Source: Nipponacmea schrenckii (taxonomy: Eukaryota > Mollusca > Gastropoda > Lottiidae). From it: DNA of 64,000 nt. Location of the stretch: the NCBI GenBank assembly GCA_030562195.1, contig CM060202.1:7130001-7194000 (forward strand). The letters run 5' to 3'. A program made the position numbers and the translations under genes. The notes beneath the pieces are model-generated. The model worked only from the letters and a program-made list of their open reading frames with translations, ran no database searches and was not told the origin of the DNA. Every line of letters starts with the position of its first letter. Position 1 is the first letter of the stretch. Shown one piece after another: positions 44,494 to 55,795 of the stretch.

Positions 44494-46788
44494 AAAATGA
44501 GCACCCACTCATCATTGAAACATTCATTGAATATTTGTTATTCAGTTTTTACAAGGATAAATAAGGTTGATGAGGCTCAACAGTTCAAATAAAGTTTTAA
44601 AAAGACAAACAAATAATCCTCTTGCAACTAATGATCAAAACAATCTTAATAGATGTATATCATGCTACATTCAACCATTACATTAAGCATGAGAGGGGAT
44701 GGCAAGAGAATTCTTTCTGAATTATATTCACTTGATTCACACATGCAGAAGAAATGATGAACATACTTTTGGGGTAAAGGTTTAATATTTCAAACTTCAG
44801 TCTTAATTTAAATAATGTAAATTCCTCAGCTAGAAAATGTACACTGTAATTTAATTCATACAAAGGTGATTCAGTGAACTGAATAATGCAAAGTGTAACT
44901 CTTCATTTAGAAGGTGAAATCAGTCATATCACTAAAAGCAAAGAAGAGAATACCTAATTACTGGAAAAACATGTATGAACCACAACATATTTGAATTTCA
45001 AAATGCATACTTTTTAATAGGCCTACATTAACAGCAGGTGAAAATCATTTAATTTGTGACAAGGGCCGCTGATTCACACTTCTGTCTCGACACAAATAAA
45101 CTTATTTGAAATTTTATAAACTAATTTCCTTACTGCTTAAGCACATTTTTTTTTTTTTTAGATTTAGAATATCATCCTAAAATAGTGCCTTTTTAGTCTT
45201 AAAACGCCTTTGCATAGATAAACATTTCAATTCACAAAAAGATTTTCAACCCAATTACTGTTGCAATTTTATGGGAGTGAAGAATGTTTTTCTATCCAAT
45301 GTACGTTTGAAGTAGTCAACATTCAAGATATTATCAACTTCAGAAAGCATGCTATATTTTAATGAGTAGGGTCTCTTTAAACTGGTGAGTTGCCTACGAA
45401 CGCCCACAACTAATTCATTTTACAGTCCTTTTAACAGATCAGTGACCATAAAAACACCATAAAATCAGAAACTTAGACGCCATGTGGAGACCTGAGTATT
45501 GTCAAAGAAACTGTAAAGCCTATAAAATGTGAATAATAGGTGTTAGCTACAGGGTGACATGGGTCATTTGATGGCCAAATGCTCTTGATACTGTTCAACT
45601 TGAAAACATTCTAATTATATGGAAATCAGTTGACTCCAGATTTGATGAATTGCAAATGAGCAATCTCTTGTTATGATACTTCTAAACAATCAAGGCAGAA
45701 AACTTAAGTATAGAATGAACAGAAGAGCAATAATTACAGGGCTATGTCAGTTAATAAGTGAAATGTCAAGGACATTCGATATAATTCCCTGGAACCAGAT
45801 AAAACAGTAATTGTATTTCAGTATTTACTTTGAAAATTTTACTCATGATTGGAAGGACTGTTACTAGTTCATCAATCTGTCCATCCAAAATTTTGAAAAA
45901 ATTAACAACCACGAAAGTACCATTTTGATTTTGATCGTACATGAAAGTAGGGCATAAACTTCTGTTTTCTTTCCCAACTGATAATCCATAGATCTTCTAT
46001 AATCCTATTCAAATGTTTTCAAAACAGACTTAACCAAAAAAACATCCAATTTAACTTGAAAGTGAATGAGAGAAAATCAATATGGTTTAAAACTGGTCAA
46101 TAAAGTCTCTAGAAATTCAGAAGAAAGAAACTCTCAATCTAATCTCAATGTTATTTCTCAATTAAAATAGCTTCATCTGCATTTTATTGGCTCGGATAAA
46201 GTCAACATTGGAAATTCAAGATTCTGCTGGATTTTAACAAATTCAATAAATAAAAAAAAACAACTTCAACAGAAAGATGATTCTTGACACAGTTACAAAG
46301 ATATGTTTTAAACTTTGAAATTCAGCGTCACTGTAAAATACAGGAAGCTTGTCAGTTGAAAGTTATAATCAGACATGAATTCCTCCAGGAATTGCAGACA
46401 AACATGAGCAGATTAATAGATTCCTGATCCAAACCAGATACAGTAAAGTAAATCCAGGTCTGCTTCAAAACTTAAACATAATATAGATCAAACTTACATT
46501 ACATTGATTATTATACAGGCTACCTAAAAAGTAGGTAGATATGTTCATGATTTGAATTAAGACTTATAATTGCATTTAATTGTCCTCAACCATATATTCA
46601 TAATGTACTCTTTAACTTATTGAACAGAGGTGACGAATCCACAAGAAAAAGAAATAACCCTATGATAATCCAATCTGGATTGACAATAAATATCAGTTAA
46701 TATATAAATTAACTTGAACATAACCCACATCTACCCAGCTAAACAACGTGTTCTTTATTCTTGTCAATATAAAACAGGTCAGCCTTAC
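44494..46788. other. Non-coding, nothing called
   Basis: A minus-strand stretch at about 45245-45410 is open for 54 codons (NELVVGVRRQLTSLKRP...) but lacks splice signals; frames this long are expected by chance here. Confidence 0.4.
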
Positions 46789-46865
46789 CAGATTTTATGA
46801 TCCCACGGCTCCATACACTTGACATAAAAACCCTTAGGGGCTTTGTCCTCAAATACATAGTAGAT
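46789..46865 (-). CDS. Candidate internal exon, 77 nt, with good splice donor
   Basis: On the minus strand 25 codons plus two bases read IYYVFEDKAPKG, then FYVKCMEPWDHKI. They end at a strong donor, ATCTG|gtaagg. The proposed acceptor is 'aaatttttattccgag|', and an in-frame TGA lies a little upstream of it. Codons are markedly less AT-rich than the flanks (GAC, GCC, GTC, GAG CCG TGG). The peptide looks conserved in character (Trp, Cys, aromatic residues), but the family is not recognised. The intact gene at 39155-40513 has stops in all frames in its leader, so this exon must belong to another coding transcript on the minus strand. Confidence 0.4.
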
Positions 46866-49800
46866 CTCGGAATAAAAATTTCAAGTATGTCATTTTTTAC
46901 TCTAGAAATATAGTGATATCACCGTATTTCATTATTACACCCACCAAGTTTTTAAAAGTCATACATAAATTGATTTAAAAAGTGTTAATTTGTAACAAAA
47001 TTGTTGGAAAAGTCCCTAATTTCCAACAAACAATACAGTACCCTTACATACATTGCTGCACCATAAAGTTTAAAGTATGAGGACTGCAATATCTAAAAGT
47101 GGGCAATGAGGGAACTTTATCAGTCCAATCCTTTTTTTGACTACTAAAATCAGGCAATGGCGTTAATCATGCAATCATGCGAACACCATTTAACATTATA
47201 GTCTTTTAGGAATGTTAAGTATGCCAATATAATTCTAACCAAGGTGTTCAAGTACACTTTACAAATGTTACTTTATTGATCCTAAATAAACTATGTACAA
47301 GTCAATGTCCTCAGACAAGTCTACCAGTCTGGGACTATATTCATTATCAATTACATATACAAAACCTGGTTTAACTTAACTTCAAAAGTACTTTCAATAT
47401 CTTCCTTTATTAAGAGAGATGTTTAGTTCATAGACTTTGTATTTTTATGTCTGAGGCTTTTTGAATTTTGGAAAAAATCTTCTGAATCCGCTAAGAAGCT
47501 GAAAAGGTTCAGTGAGTTAGAAGCTTGCAAGACTAACCAAAGGTCCTGGTGTACTCAATGTACACTACATTGTGTTACCTATTTCCAAAAGTTAAATCAG
47601 GTGCAGAAGAGGAAGTAAAAGAACAGAGTAAAAGTACAGCCAATGTCAATGTCCTGAGAATGAACAATAAGGCAGAATGCCAATACAGGTCACTACAGGT
47701 GAGAGAGCATCTAGGATACCAACAAAATATTGATTATGTCGGCTGACTTTAATCATCCATTATTAAATTTACACATAGCCTGACATATCATTTCATCAAT
47801 GTCAACTAATAGTTGATAATGTCAGTGATCTGGTGAGTCAACATGGGGAAGATTCTCAAAAGCACAGGGCCTGAAGTTGTGTCACACCTATGCTTTCAGG
47901 GATTTAGTATCAAACTTGCAAGAAACAAACTTTGGAAATAATCAGATGAAAAGAAGCTGATCCTCAAAAAGATTTATTTTGGAATAAAAAATACTTTGTT
48001 GATTAGACCATATTAATGAAAGTCTATGCAAACAAAATCAATTTTTTATCAATTCACAAATTCACTACAACATGAGCCACTGCCAAAGAGATCATGCCTC
48101 TCACTAATCTCTTGGTATGTAATCAAACTCTCCATGGTTTGGAGGTTTATTGCATATAGAACCATTAAAGAATGTGATGATACACCTGTACTCTATTATC
48201 AACTAACAAACATGTATTGATCTATTTCTCATCAAATAATTTCAATTGGCATAGTTTCAATGATGTAAACTGTGCTATATTGTGTAGATTGCATGTGTAC
48301 AGTACATGTTTACTTTATCTACATATTAGATAACTTCTATATATATATATATATATATATACAGCTATTGCTAGATAATGCAGAATTCCACATTAAATTA
48401 TGTGCACTGAAATATCTTTCACTAATATCACTTTTATTCCACAGTAATATTTATTCAAATATTCCATTAAGTTCAAACTATAAGAGTGATTTCTAAAAGT
48501 GTCAGACACCTTGCAAAACAATAGATAATGCACTTTATAAACTATGAATAATTCACTTTTCAGACACTGAATAATTCATTTTCAAAACTACATAACATTC
48601 CTAAACTATCCAGGTAATATTTAAAAATCATGAAAAAATTTAGAAACTATGAAACTTCTATTTGAAATTAACCTATAATCTTCTAGTACTATGTAATTTT
48701 TTATGCCAATATTCATACCGTTAAAAATATAAATCCAATTCAGCATACCTGTTAGAATTTAAATCCTTGACATCTCTATAACACCTTGTAAACTATAAAC
48801 TAGGAGTTCAGGTGTCAAAAAAACAGTATATATTAATCAGGTGTCATGAAAATGTGTCAGATCAGGGAGAGGGGTGGGTGGGTTAAGCAATAATATCATA
48901 GTCTATTGAATCCTTTATTATAAACTGTCCTCAGGCCAAACAACAAAATAAACCAACCTTGACTTTGTTACTGTGGATTGTGTAGGCAACACATTTAATA
49001 ATATTTTTTCAAACAACTTATGTTGACCCATTTTCTTTGGATTTCATTACATTATTTAAGTTTATCTGAATACACCATTTTCACATCATGGCCTCACATA
49101 AAACAACAATAATATTATCAAATACAAAAGGACTGCTTTAAAATATAAGAAAAAACTGAACAATTTACAATTTCATGTAAGCTTATGTGATAATATTTAC
49201 AAAACAAAATGTACAATTGACAATCATTTATTACCTCTGCACTTAATAAATATATAAAACATAGTTCTAACTCCGTCCGTATAACTCGTCATAGAAACAC
49301 AAGATTACTGCAAGACCTATTTCTTTGAGGAGATCACCTAGTGCAAGCTCCAAAAGACATATACTAGCAATAACTTTGTGTTGGCCTTGGAGTACTATTT
49401 AGCCACTCCTCTCATCTTTTCTACATAGCTACTTACTTCATTCATACACATTTCTTAAAACCTAGTACAGGATGGTATAGGTGATCTTTATAGATAAACT
49501 ATCAATCCACATAGTCTGTACTCTCTGGTAATTTATCTCAATTATTTTGTCTGGATTTTAATGGCATTCCGAAGAAATTAGATACAGCTATAATGAAACT
49601 TGAGCTTCAAGGTCTCAGTCAATTCATCTTAAACTTTTTCTCAAATTGCTAACCTAAATTATGGGGGTGTTTAGGATAGTTTGTATCATGTCTGAGCAGT
49701 TTAAGTTTTTGTTACTAGATAAACCCAATCAATTTCAGGAGCAAACACTAATGCAGGAAGCAGACCACAAGAAGCCAAAAGTAAAAAAAGACTGCAAGTC

Positions 49801-49904
49801 GTGAGAAATAAATATTTACTAGAAACCAAGGTACATGCTGTGATTAAAATGCTTGAGCATGAAGCTAATGTCAATCAAAACGAAAAAAGCCTTTACAGAA
49901 AAAA
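46866..49904. other. Non-coding; one possible plus-strand exon
   Basis: On the plus strand 'tccaaaagttaaatcag|' is followed by open codons GAEEEVKEQSKSTANVNVL, continuing to ...YRSLQ, and then 'CTACAG|gtgaga' near 47699. This acceptor-exon-donor pattern is suggestive but unsupported by any known domain. A (TA)n tract is listed separately. Confidence 0.35.
48338..48361. repeat. (TA)12 microsatellite
   Basis: Uninterrupted TA repeat of 24 nt. Confidence 0.95.
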
Positions 49905-50540
49905 CAACACTTCGCCAGAAGTAAAAAGCCTATGAAGGAAACTAATGGTAATAAGCCAGCAGCAAAAAGCTTATAAAGGAACCAATGATAACAAGTCAGA
50001 GGCAAAGAGCCTATAAAGGAACTAATGATAACAAGTCAGCACCAAAAAAGCTTATAAAGGAACCAATGATAACAAGTCAGCACCAAAAAGCTTATAAAGG
50101 AACCAATGATAACAAGTCAGCACCAAAAAAGCTTATAAAGGAACCAATGATAACAAGCCAGGACCAAAGAGCCTAGAAAGGAACCAATGATAACAAGTCA
50201 GCAGCAAAGAACCTAGGAAGGAACCAATGATAACAAGTCAGCACCAAAGAGCCTAGGAAGGAACCAATGATAACAAGTCAGCACCAAAAAGCATAGGAAG
50301 GAACCAATGATAACAATTCAGCACCAAAGAGCCTAGGAAGTAACCAATGATAACAGGTCAGCACCAAAGAGCCTAGGAAGTAACCAATGATAACAAGCAA
50401 GCAGCAAAAACTTATGAAGGAACCAATGATAACAAGCAAGCAGCAAAAATCTTATAAAGGAACCAATGATAACAAGCCGGCAGCAAAGAGCCTTTGAAGG
50501 AAACTAACAATAAGTTAAGAGCAAAAAGCTTGTGTGGGAA
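49905..50540. repeat. Minisatellite, 40-bp unit, about 15 copies
   Basis: The phrase 'accaatgataacaag' recurs at 49981, 50021 (variant actaatg), 50062, 50102, 50143, 50183, 50223, 50263, 50303, 50343, 50383, 50422 and 50462. The period is 39-41 bp, with decayed units at both ends. Two spacer variants occur: 'aaaaagcttataaagga' in the first half and 'aaagagcctaggaagga' in the middle. Frames through it are artefacts. Confidence 0.95.
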
Positions 50541-52129
50541 ACTAGCTGAGTACAAATAGACTGGAAGGGAACCTAACCAATATCTAATTGTTGATATAAG
50601 AGTGGGTATATTATATTAATCATGTAAAGTCAATAGAGATAACAATGCTAAAATAAATATCAATCTCCTCTTTATAATAACAATTCATTTATTGTTATTC
50701 TTTATTGCTCAATCTAAGTCATAGTGATCATAACATAACACCTCTGTTCCCTCAACCTGCAACTTATTTTTCAATATTTGCCTTGGCTGGTAATATAGCA
50801 TGTCAATTTTGGTAAATGTATTTACCTCTATTAGTTAATGTTTGCCAATATCAATAAATTTCAATTATCAGCATGTACTGTTTTGTCATTCAAAACATTA
50901 GCACTCTATATATACTTCTTCAAAACTTTCCCAATATTATAATCACATCGAAAATCAACATGTTCCTATCCAAATTATGGTCCACATTACAGAGACCACA
51001 AGCTTACAATATTACTTGACAGAAATGAATTGAATAATCATCCTGGTTCATTCAAGAGGGAAATAAATCATTGGAACGGTCTGGATAATTTAGGACCTTT
51101 TATATCCAGTGCACTATACTACTAGTACTAACATAGCAAGACAGTATTTACTTACAAACTTGAATTAAAATCAAATGATCATTGCTTTTATAAATGCATA
51201 AACATTCCCACCCATACTGATAAGTTTACTTCTATATCACTATATTGGCACAGTAATATTCAATGAGGCTTTATAATGAAATATATTTGAGTTATTATCC
51301 ACTATTAATAAAATAGGGTGAAGGGTCAATTTCCTGTCACACTTACAACTTCCACTCCCAGTATAATAATCATTATTATTTTGCTCCAAAATATTCCTTA
51401 TACAATACAACTATTAGGTCCTGCTTTATCAGGTCTCAATGAATTTTTCTTTGCTTACAAAGTGTATACAACAAAAGCATTCTTCATCATTCATTCATAG
51501 ATGCATATAAATGTAAATGATTTTCTCTAGTTTCTCTAGATAAAAAAATTAATGTCTGAACATCCATCTAAATTTTGTCCAGAAATTATAATAAACAGTT
51601 TTCAATCATATGTGTGTGGTTATTTTAGATCATCAGTAATTTTGAAGGAAGATTTAGATATTTCACGGCATTTGAGCAACATGCCATCGGCTGTTTGGTA
51701 ATCAAACAAGTGCATAACTTCAACAGTCAAAAACCTTCAACTCTTTTCCATTAAACGTCTATGTTTACATAACACTTTCAAATTAACTCAAGTTATTGCT
51801 CATCCAACATAAATATACTTCAAACTTTATATTAATGTATGAAAATTTACCCACCAAATATTGACTAACAATCCTTACCTAATCTTTCAATTTAATCAAA
51901 ACTTCACATTACATATATAGACCTACTAGTAATGTATAGACATTGTACAGGTTTGTCTTTTGATGTTTGAAATTTAAACAGTTCACATGTAATATAAAGT
52001 TGTGACCTGCCCTAGACTAACTCGCCCACACATATACATTTACCAAATTTAACATAATTATAAATGGTGATATATTTGTTCTGGTAGTTATTAATGTTTA
52101 ATGTACTGTACAAAAAAGTAGTTTGCAGT
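50541..52129. other. Non-coding, nothing recognised
   Basis: AT-rich DNA without a supported gene or repeat. Confidence 0.5.
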
Positions 52130-52510
52130 TTTCATAAATAAATATTTTTGCCTTGCTGGTACTTTTTTTTTTGCAGTTATGAAATTCATAAATATTTTTG
52201 CAGTTTGAAATTTTAATAAATATTTTTGCAGTGCTGGTATTTTTTTTTTACAGTTATGAAATTCAATCAATATTTTTGCAGTTTTGAAATTCAATCAATA
52301 TTTTTGCAGTTATGAAATTCATAAATATTTTTGCAGTTTTGAAATTTTAATAAATGTTTTTGCAGTGCTGGTATTTTTTTTTTACAGTTATGAAATTCAA
52401 TCAATATTTTTGCAGTTTTGAAATTCAAATTATATTTTTGCAGTTTTAAATATATATTATTGCAGTTTTCAACTCAAGATATTTTTTGCAGTTTTGATAT
52501 TCAAATATAA
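52130..52510. repeat. Minisatellite, about 27-29-bp unit with higher-order structure
   Basis: The monomer 'atatttttgcagttttgaaattca' repeats throughout. A longer block containing 'tttttgcagtgctggtatttttttt', 'acagttatgaaattcaatca' and a plain monomer recurs at about 52215-52290 and 52345-52420. This gives a higher-order period of roughly 130 bp. Decayed monomers end near 52500. Confidence 0.85.
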
Positions 52511-54589
52511 ATCATGTTGGAAGTAAGGGTGATTGAAAGGCAATACATTCGTATATAACAGAAGTTAGTGACACCAGGTTAAAGCTGTTTTCACAAATGT
52601 TACCCTTAATAAAGTTGAAATGAAACTTGAAACACTTCTACAACGAACCTTAAATAAAAAAATCACCATAATATATTACCTTCAATACCATGAACACATT
52701 TTAATATGCAATTGAAGAAATAACTCCATACATAATAACTAATAGACAAAAACTAATGTCAAGGTCAAATTGTTATTTTCAAGGGAAGACTGATGCTATA
52801 GAATACAGTACAGACAAGTTCAAACAGATTTTCTATGCACTGAAATTCTACTATTCAAATATATATAATACTAAGGTAATTCTTAAATAACACATCTTAA
52901 CATGCAACAGAAATAAACATACAATTTTTATACGAAAATTAATAATGTCAAGGTCATATTGTTATTTTGTCAGATTGATGTTATAGAATTAAATATAGAC
53001 AAGCTTCAACATATTTAATGCACAAAAGACTTCATATTTTAAACTTCCTCCATCTTCACATGGTAAATAAGGCATAAGACACAATCACAGCGTGAATTTT
53101 CCGAGATGTATCAAATTCAAGGAAGATGAAATATGTGAAGTCCAAATATCTAAGCCTATAAATTAACAAAAATTCTATCAAGTAAGATCACCTAATTGTG
53201 ATTTTCCGAATAGGGCTGAGACTATGTGCACTCTCTGGAAATGCTCGATGCTCGACCAAATCCAGTTGCAGAATGACATCTGGTGTTCCTCGGACACTTA
53301 ATTAATGCTGGAAGTAACACTTACGCAACTGAGTAGAGCTTAACTAAGCCAGTAACAGAAAGGCATATGCAGTCATCGTACAGGGCATGTTGACCTGTCA
53401 AAATCCATTCCTGGAATAACATCAGGTGAAAAGTACAAAACTGATTGCTTCAGTAATGAGCAGAAGTTATTACTGTACAGCCATGTTGAAAAGAATTGTC
53501 AGATCTAATAATGACTGGTCTTAATGTAAATTTCAATTTCAATCAATTTGTATGAAGATTTTTTCTACACTTCACCATGGTAACCATTTTTTTGTTTCAA
53601 TTGATAATCTTAGTTTTATCATGTAATGGACAATTTCATCAAATTCACTGGCAGTCCTTCAAAATATTCTACATAAAATAAAATGGCATTTTCAACTAAA
53701 ATTTCCAATAAGGTATGCCAAAAAAAATTTCAGACCGGAAAAAAAAATAATCATCTGAAATCATAGAAAATTTGGAGCTCCAATCAGAAATAACTGTTAT
53801 TCAATCCTCAGTTATTCATTTTTCCATTGTAACCTCACATATCCAACAGGTCACATCTAGTAACCTGCACAGCAACTTTTGGGGTTCTTGTCAAACATGA
53901 CTGGCAATTACAGCTCAATCCATAAATTTGTTTTTTTTACGAACATAAAGATAGAAATCAAGTTTAAATAAATTGAGTAATCTGATAAAATAATGAAATT
54001 AAGTCTGAAATTAATTTCATTGATTGACCAATCAGATGACTGGAGTATTAAAATTATCCTAAATCTAACCCTAACCCTTAAGTTTTCTTGAATTAAACCC
54101 TGCCTACCTAGATCATTATTAGCATTAACTCAAAAGAAAGATTACTTATTTCTAAATTTGAATTTTCTTCAAAAACCGTATGTGTTTATGATAAACCTAC
54201 ACTTCATGCAAATTTTGACCCAAATAGAAATCCTAACTGCAGAAATTAGGTGCATATTAATAGTGGTGTCAATGAGTAAGTAAGTAAACAATAAATCAAC
54301 ACTAAACTTAACACCTTCAGCTGATATTTATTAACACCTTCACAGTTTAACTGAATAACACTTAACACTGGGTATACGATTAGCACCCATTAACACTTTG
54401 GACACTTAGAATGACAGAGTATTGTGGAAACAAATTTCAAGATCTTTTAATAAAGCTATCATCAGCACTTTGAGAGACATTGTAAAAAATATTCACAAGT
54501 CAGTCAACTTGAATTTTATAAGAAAAGACAACTTATTCAAGGTCACAATTAGACTCCAATGTGCCAAAAAAGATAGGAATTTGTGACCT
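52511..54589. other. Non-coding, nothing called
   Basis: A less AT-rich patch at 53210-53410 contains, on the minus strand, 'ctactcagttgc|gtaagtg', a strong donor-like site. This could mark a non-coding first exon, but no promoter element or coding sequence supports it. Confidence 0.35.
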
Positions 54590-54665
54590 CTACAGACCAA
54601 CATTTCCATCGAATCAGTTCAATGATGTCATAGCAGCCCTAAGCTACTGAGCTACAACCCTTTCA
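54590..54665 (-). mobile_element. tRNA-like segment, probably a SINE head
   Basis: The minus strand reads 'gttgtagctcagtagctt', box A-like, and about 45 nt later 'gaggtcacaaattcc', a poor box B. No cloverleaf can be completed, so it is not a tRNA gene. Confidence 0.25.
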
Positions 54666-54940
54666 ATTGTCACTGATTATGGACAAAAGGGAGAATTAAT
54701 TGCAAAAGATGTGCCAATTCAACACGCAATAGAATACATCAGATTATTAGTAGTCTAGCTAGAAGGCTATATGTTAGATCACCTGGTGCAAGTATAAATA
54801 GAATGTATTTGTTCTGTATACAGGAACATCAAAGCTCTTTTCAACCTGTAAAAGGTCACCACAACCTTATTTCAATCATAAAATGATAAGACATGTTTTC
54901 TTACTCTATTTTATCTAACTTTCCTCTATTCTGTTCAAGA

Positions 54941-55118
54941 AGCTGTGGTTGCTCAGTGTGTTTGTAAACGCTTGCTCGCTAACCTGAAAGTCCAGAGTTC
55001 AATCCCAGCCTAAGTATACAAGCTTCCGATTTTACAACCCTGTTCCCAATTATTAAGTGTTAAGTCATTTGGATGGCACAATAAATAGAGGCCCTGTGTC
55101 CTATGTCCTGTGTATATT
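54941..55118 (+). mobile_element. SINE family B, head and body
   Basis: The head has box A-like 'tggttgctcagtgtg' and box B-like 'GAGTTCAATCCC'. The body includes 'tcatttggatggcacaataaatagaggccctgtgt', which is the inverted form of the 5630-5665 segment. This copy, with the one at position 1, shows the head-to-body order. A 97-codon frame overlapping its end (55057-55350) is fortuitous. Confidence 0.7.
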
Positions 55119-55522
55119 ATTTCTCTCATTGCAAACTGCATGTTGTGGTCCATTTTCATTAGCCAAATCAAGTGCAGAAAAGTATGACGTGGAAAAACTG
55201 CATTTATTCTATTTCTTTTGTATTTTCTCTGTTCAAGAACTCTTTAGCCTAATGAAGTCAAGAAACTCAAGAAATGTGTCATGCATTTATAGAATAACAA
55301 TATTATTTGCCAAAAGCATGAATGGATTTATAAATAAAATGAATGACTAATATCTTTCAAGGACAACACCTTTCATTTATTCATTCTTATCTGCAATGGG
55401 TTCATATAATAATATAAAGTTAATAGAAATATTTACCTATTTATTACTTTTTTCATGAATTTTTAACAATTGTCTGTCAAGTACCAGTCCTAGTCAGATA
55501 TCTTGACTTAATTTTTCTTATT
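55119..55522. other. Non-coding, nothing called
   Basis: AT-rich; the open frame continuing from the SINE has no recognisable domain. Confidence 0.4.
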
Positions 55523-55795
55523 GGGGTTCTATAGCACAGCGGCTAGAGCGTTGGTTCTTAACATCATGACATCATTAGCTTGGATACATTGGAAATATCT
55601 GACGTGAGTTCGAATCTCAATCGGCATGTGAAAGTCCACCCAGCTGAAAATAGGTACAGATAATCTGGGAAAGATCAATGCCAAGAGGTTTGGCCAAGGA
55701 CTAGATGGTAGAAAGTATCCCTGTCACAGCAGACTTGTGAACCTAAGTTGTTATCCTTGTAAAAAATAGTTGTTTCTTTTTTTTCTTTTTTTTTT
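55523..55795 (+). mobile_element. tRNA-derived SINE (family A), best-preserved head
   Basis: Box A TAGCACAGCGG and box B GTTCGAATC are nearly canonical and correctly ordered. The body lacks the 'cgatga..cttcactcataattcc' segment present at 44.3 kb, an internal deletion of about 40 nt. It ends in a T-rich tract. Confidence 0.9.

Noticed and set aside
49985..50176. 63-codon repetitive frame
   Set aside because: Product of the 40-bp minisatellite; the frame breaks as soon as the unit length shifts.
53320..53345. Possible non-coding first exon with gtaagtg donor on the minus strand
   Set aside because: A single donor-like site without promoter, transcript or coding evidence.
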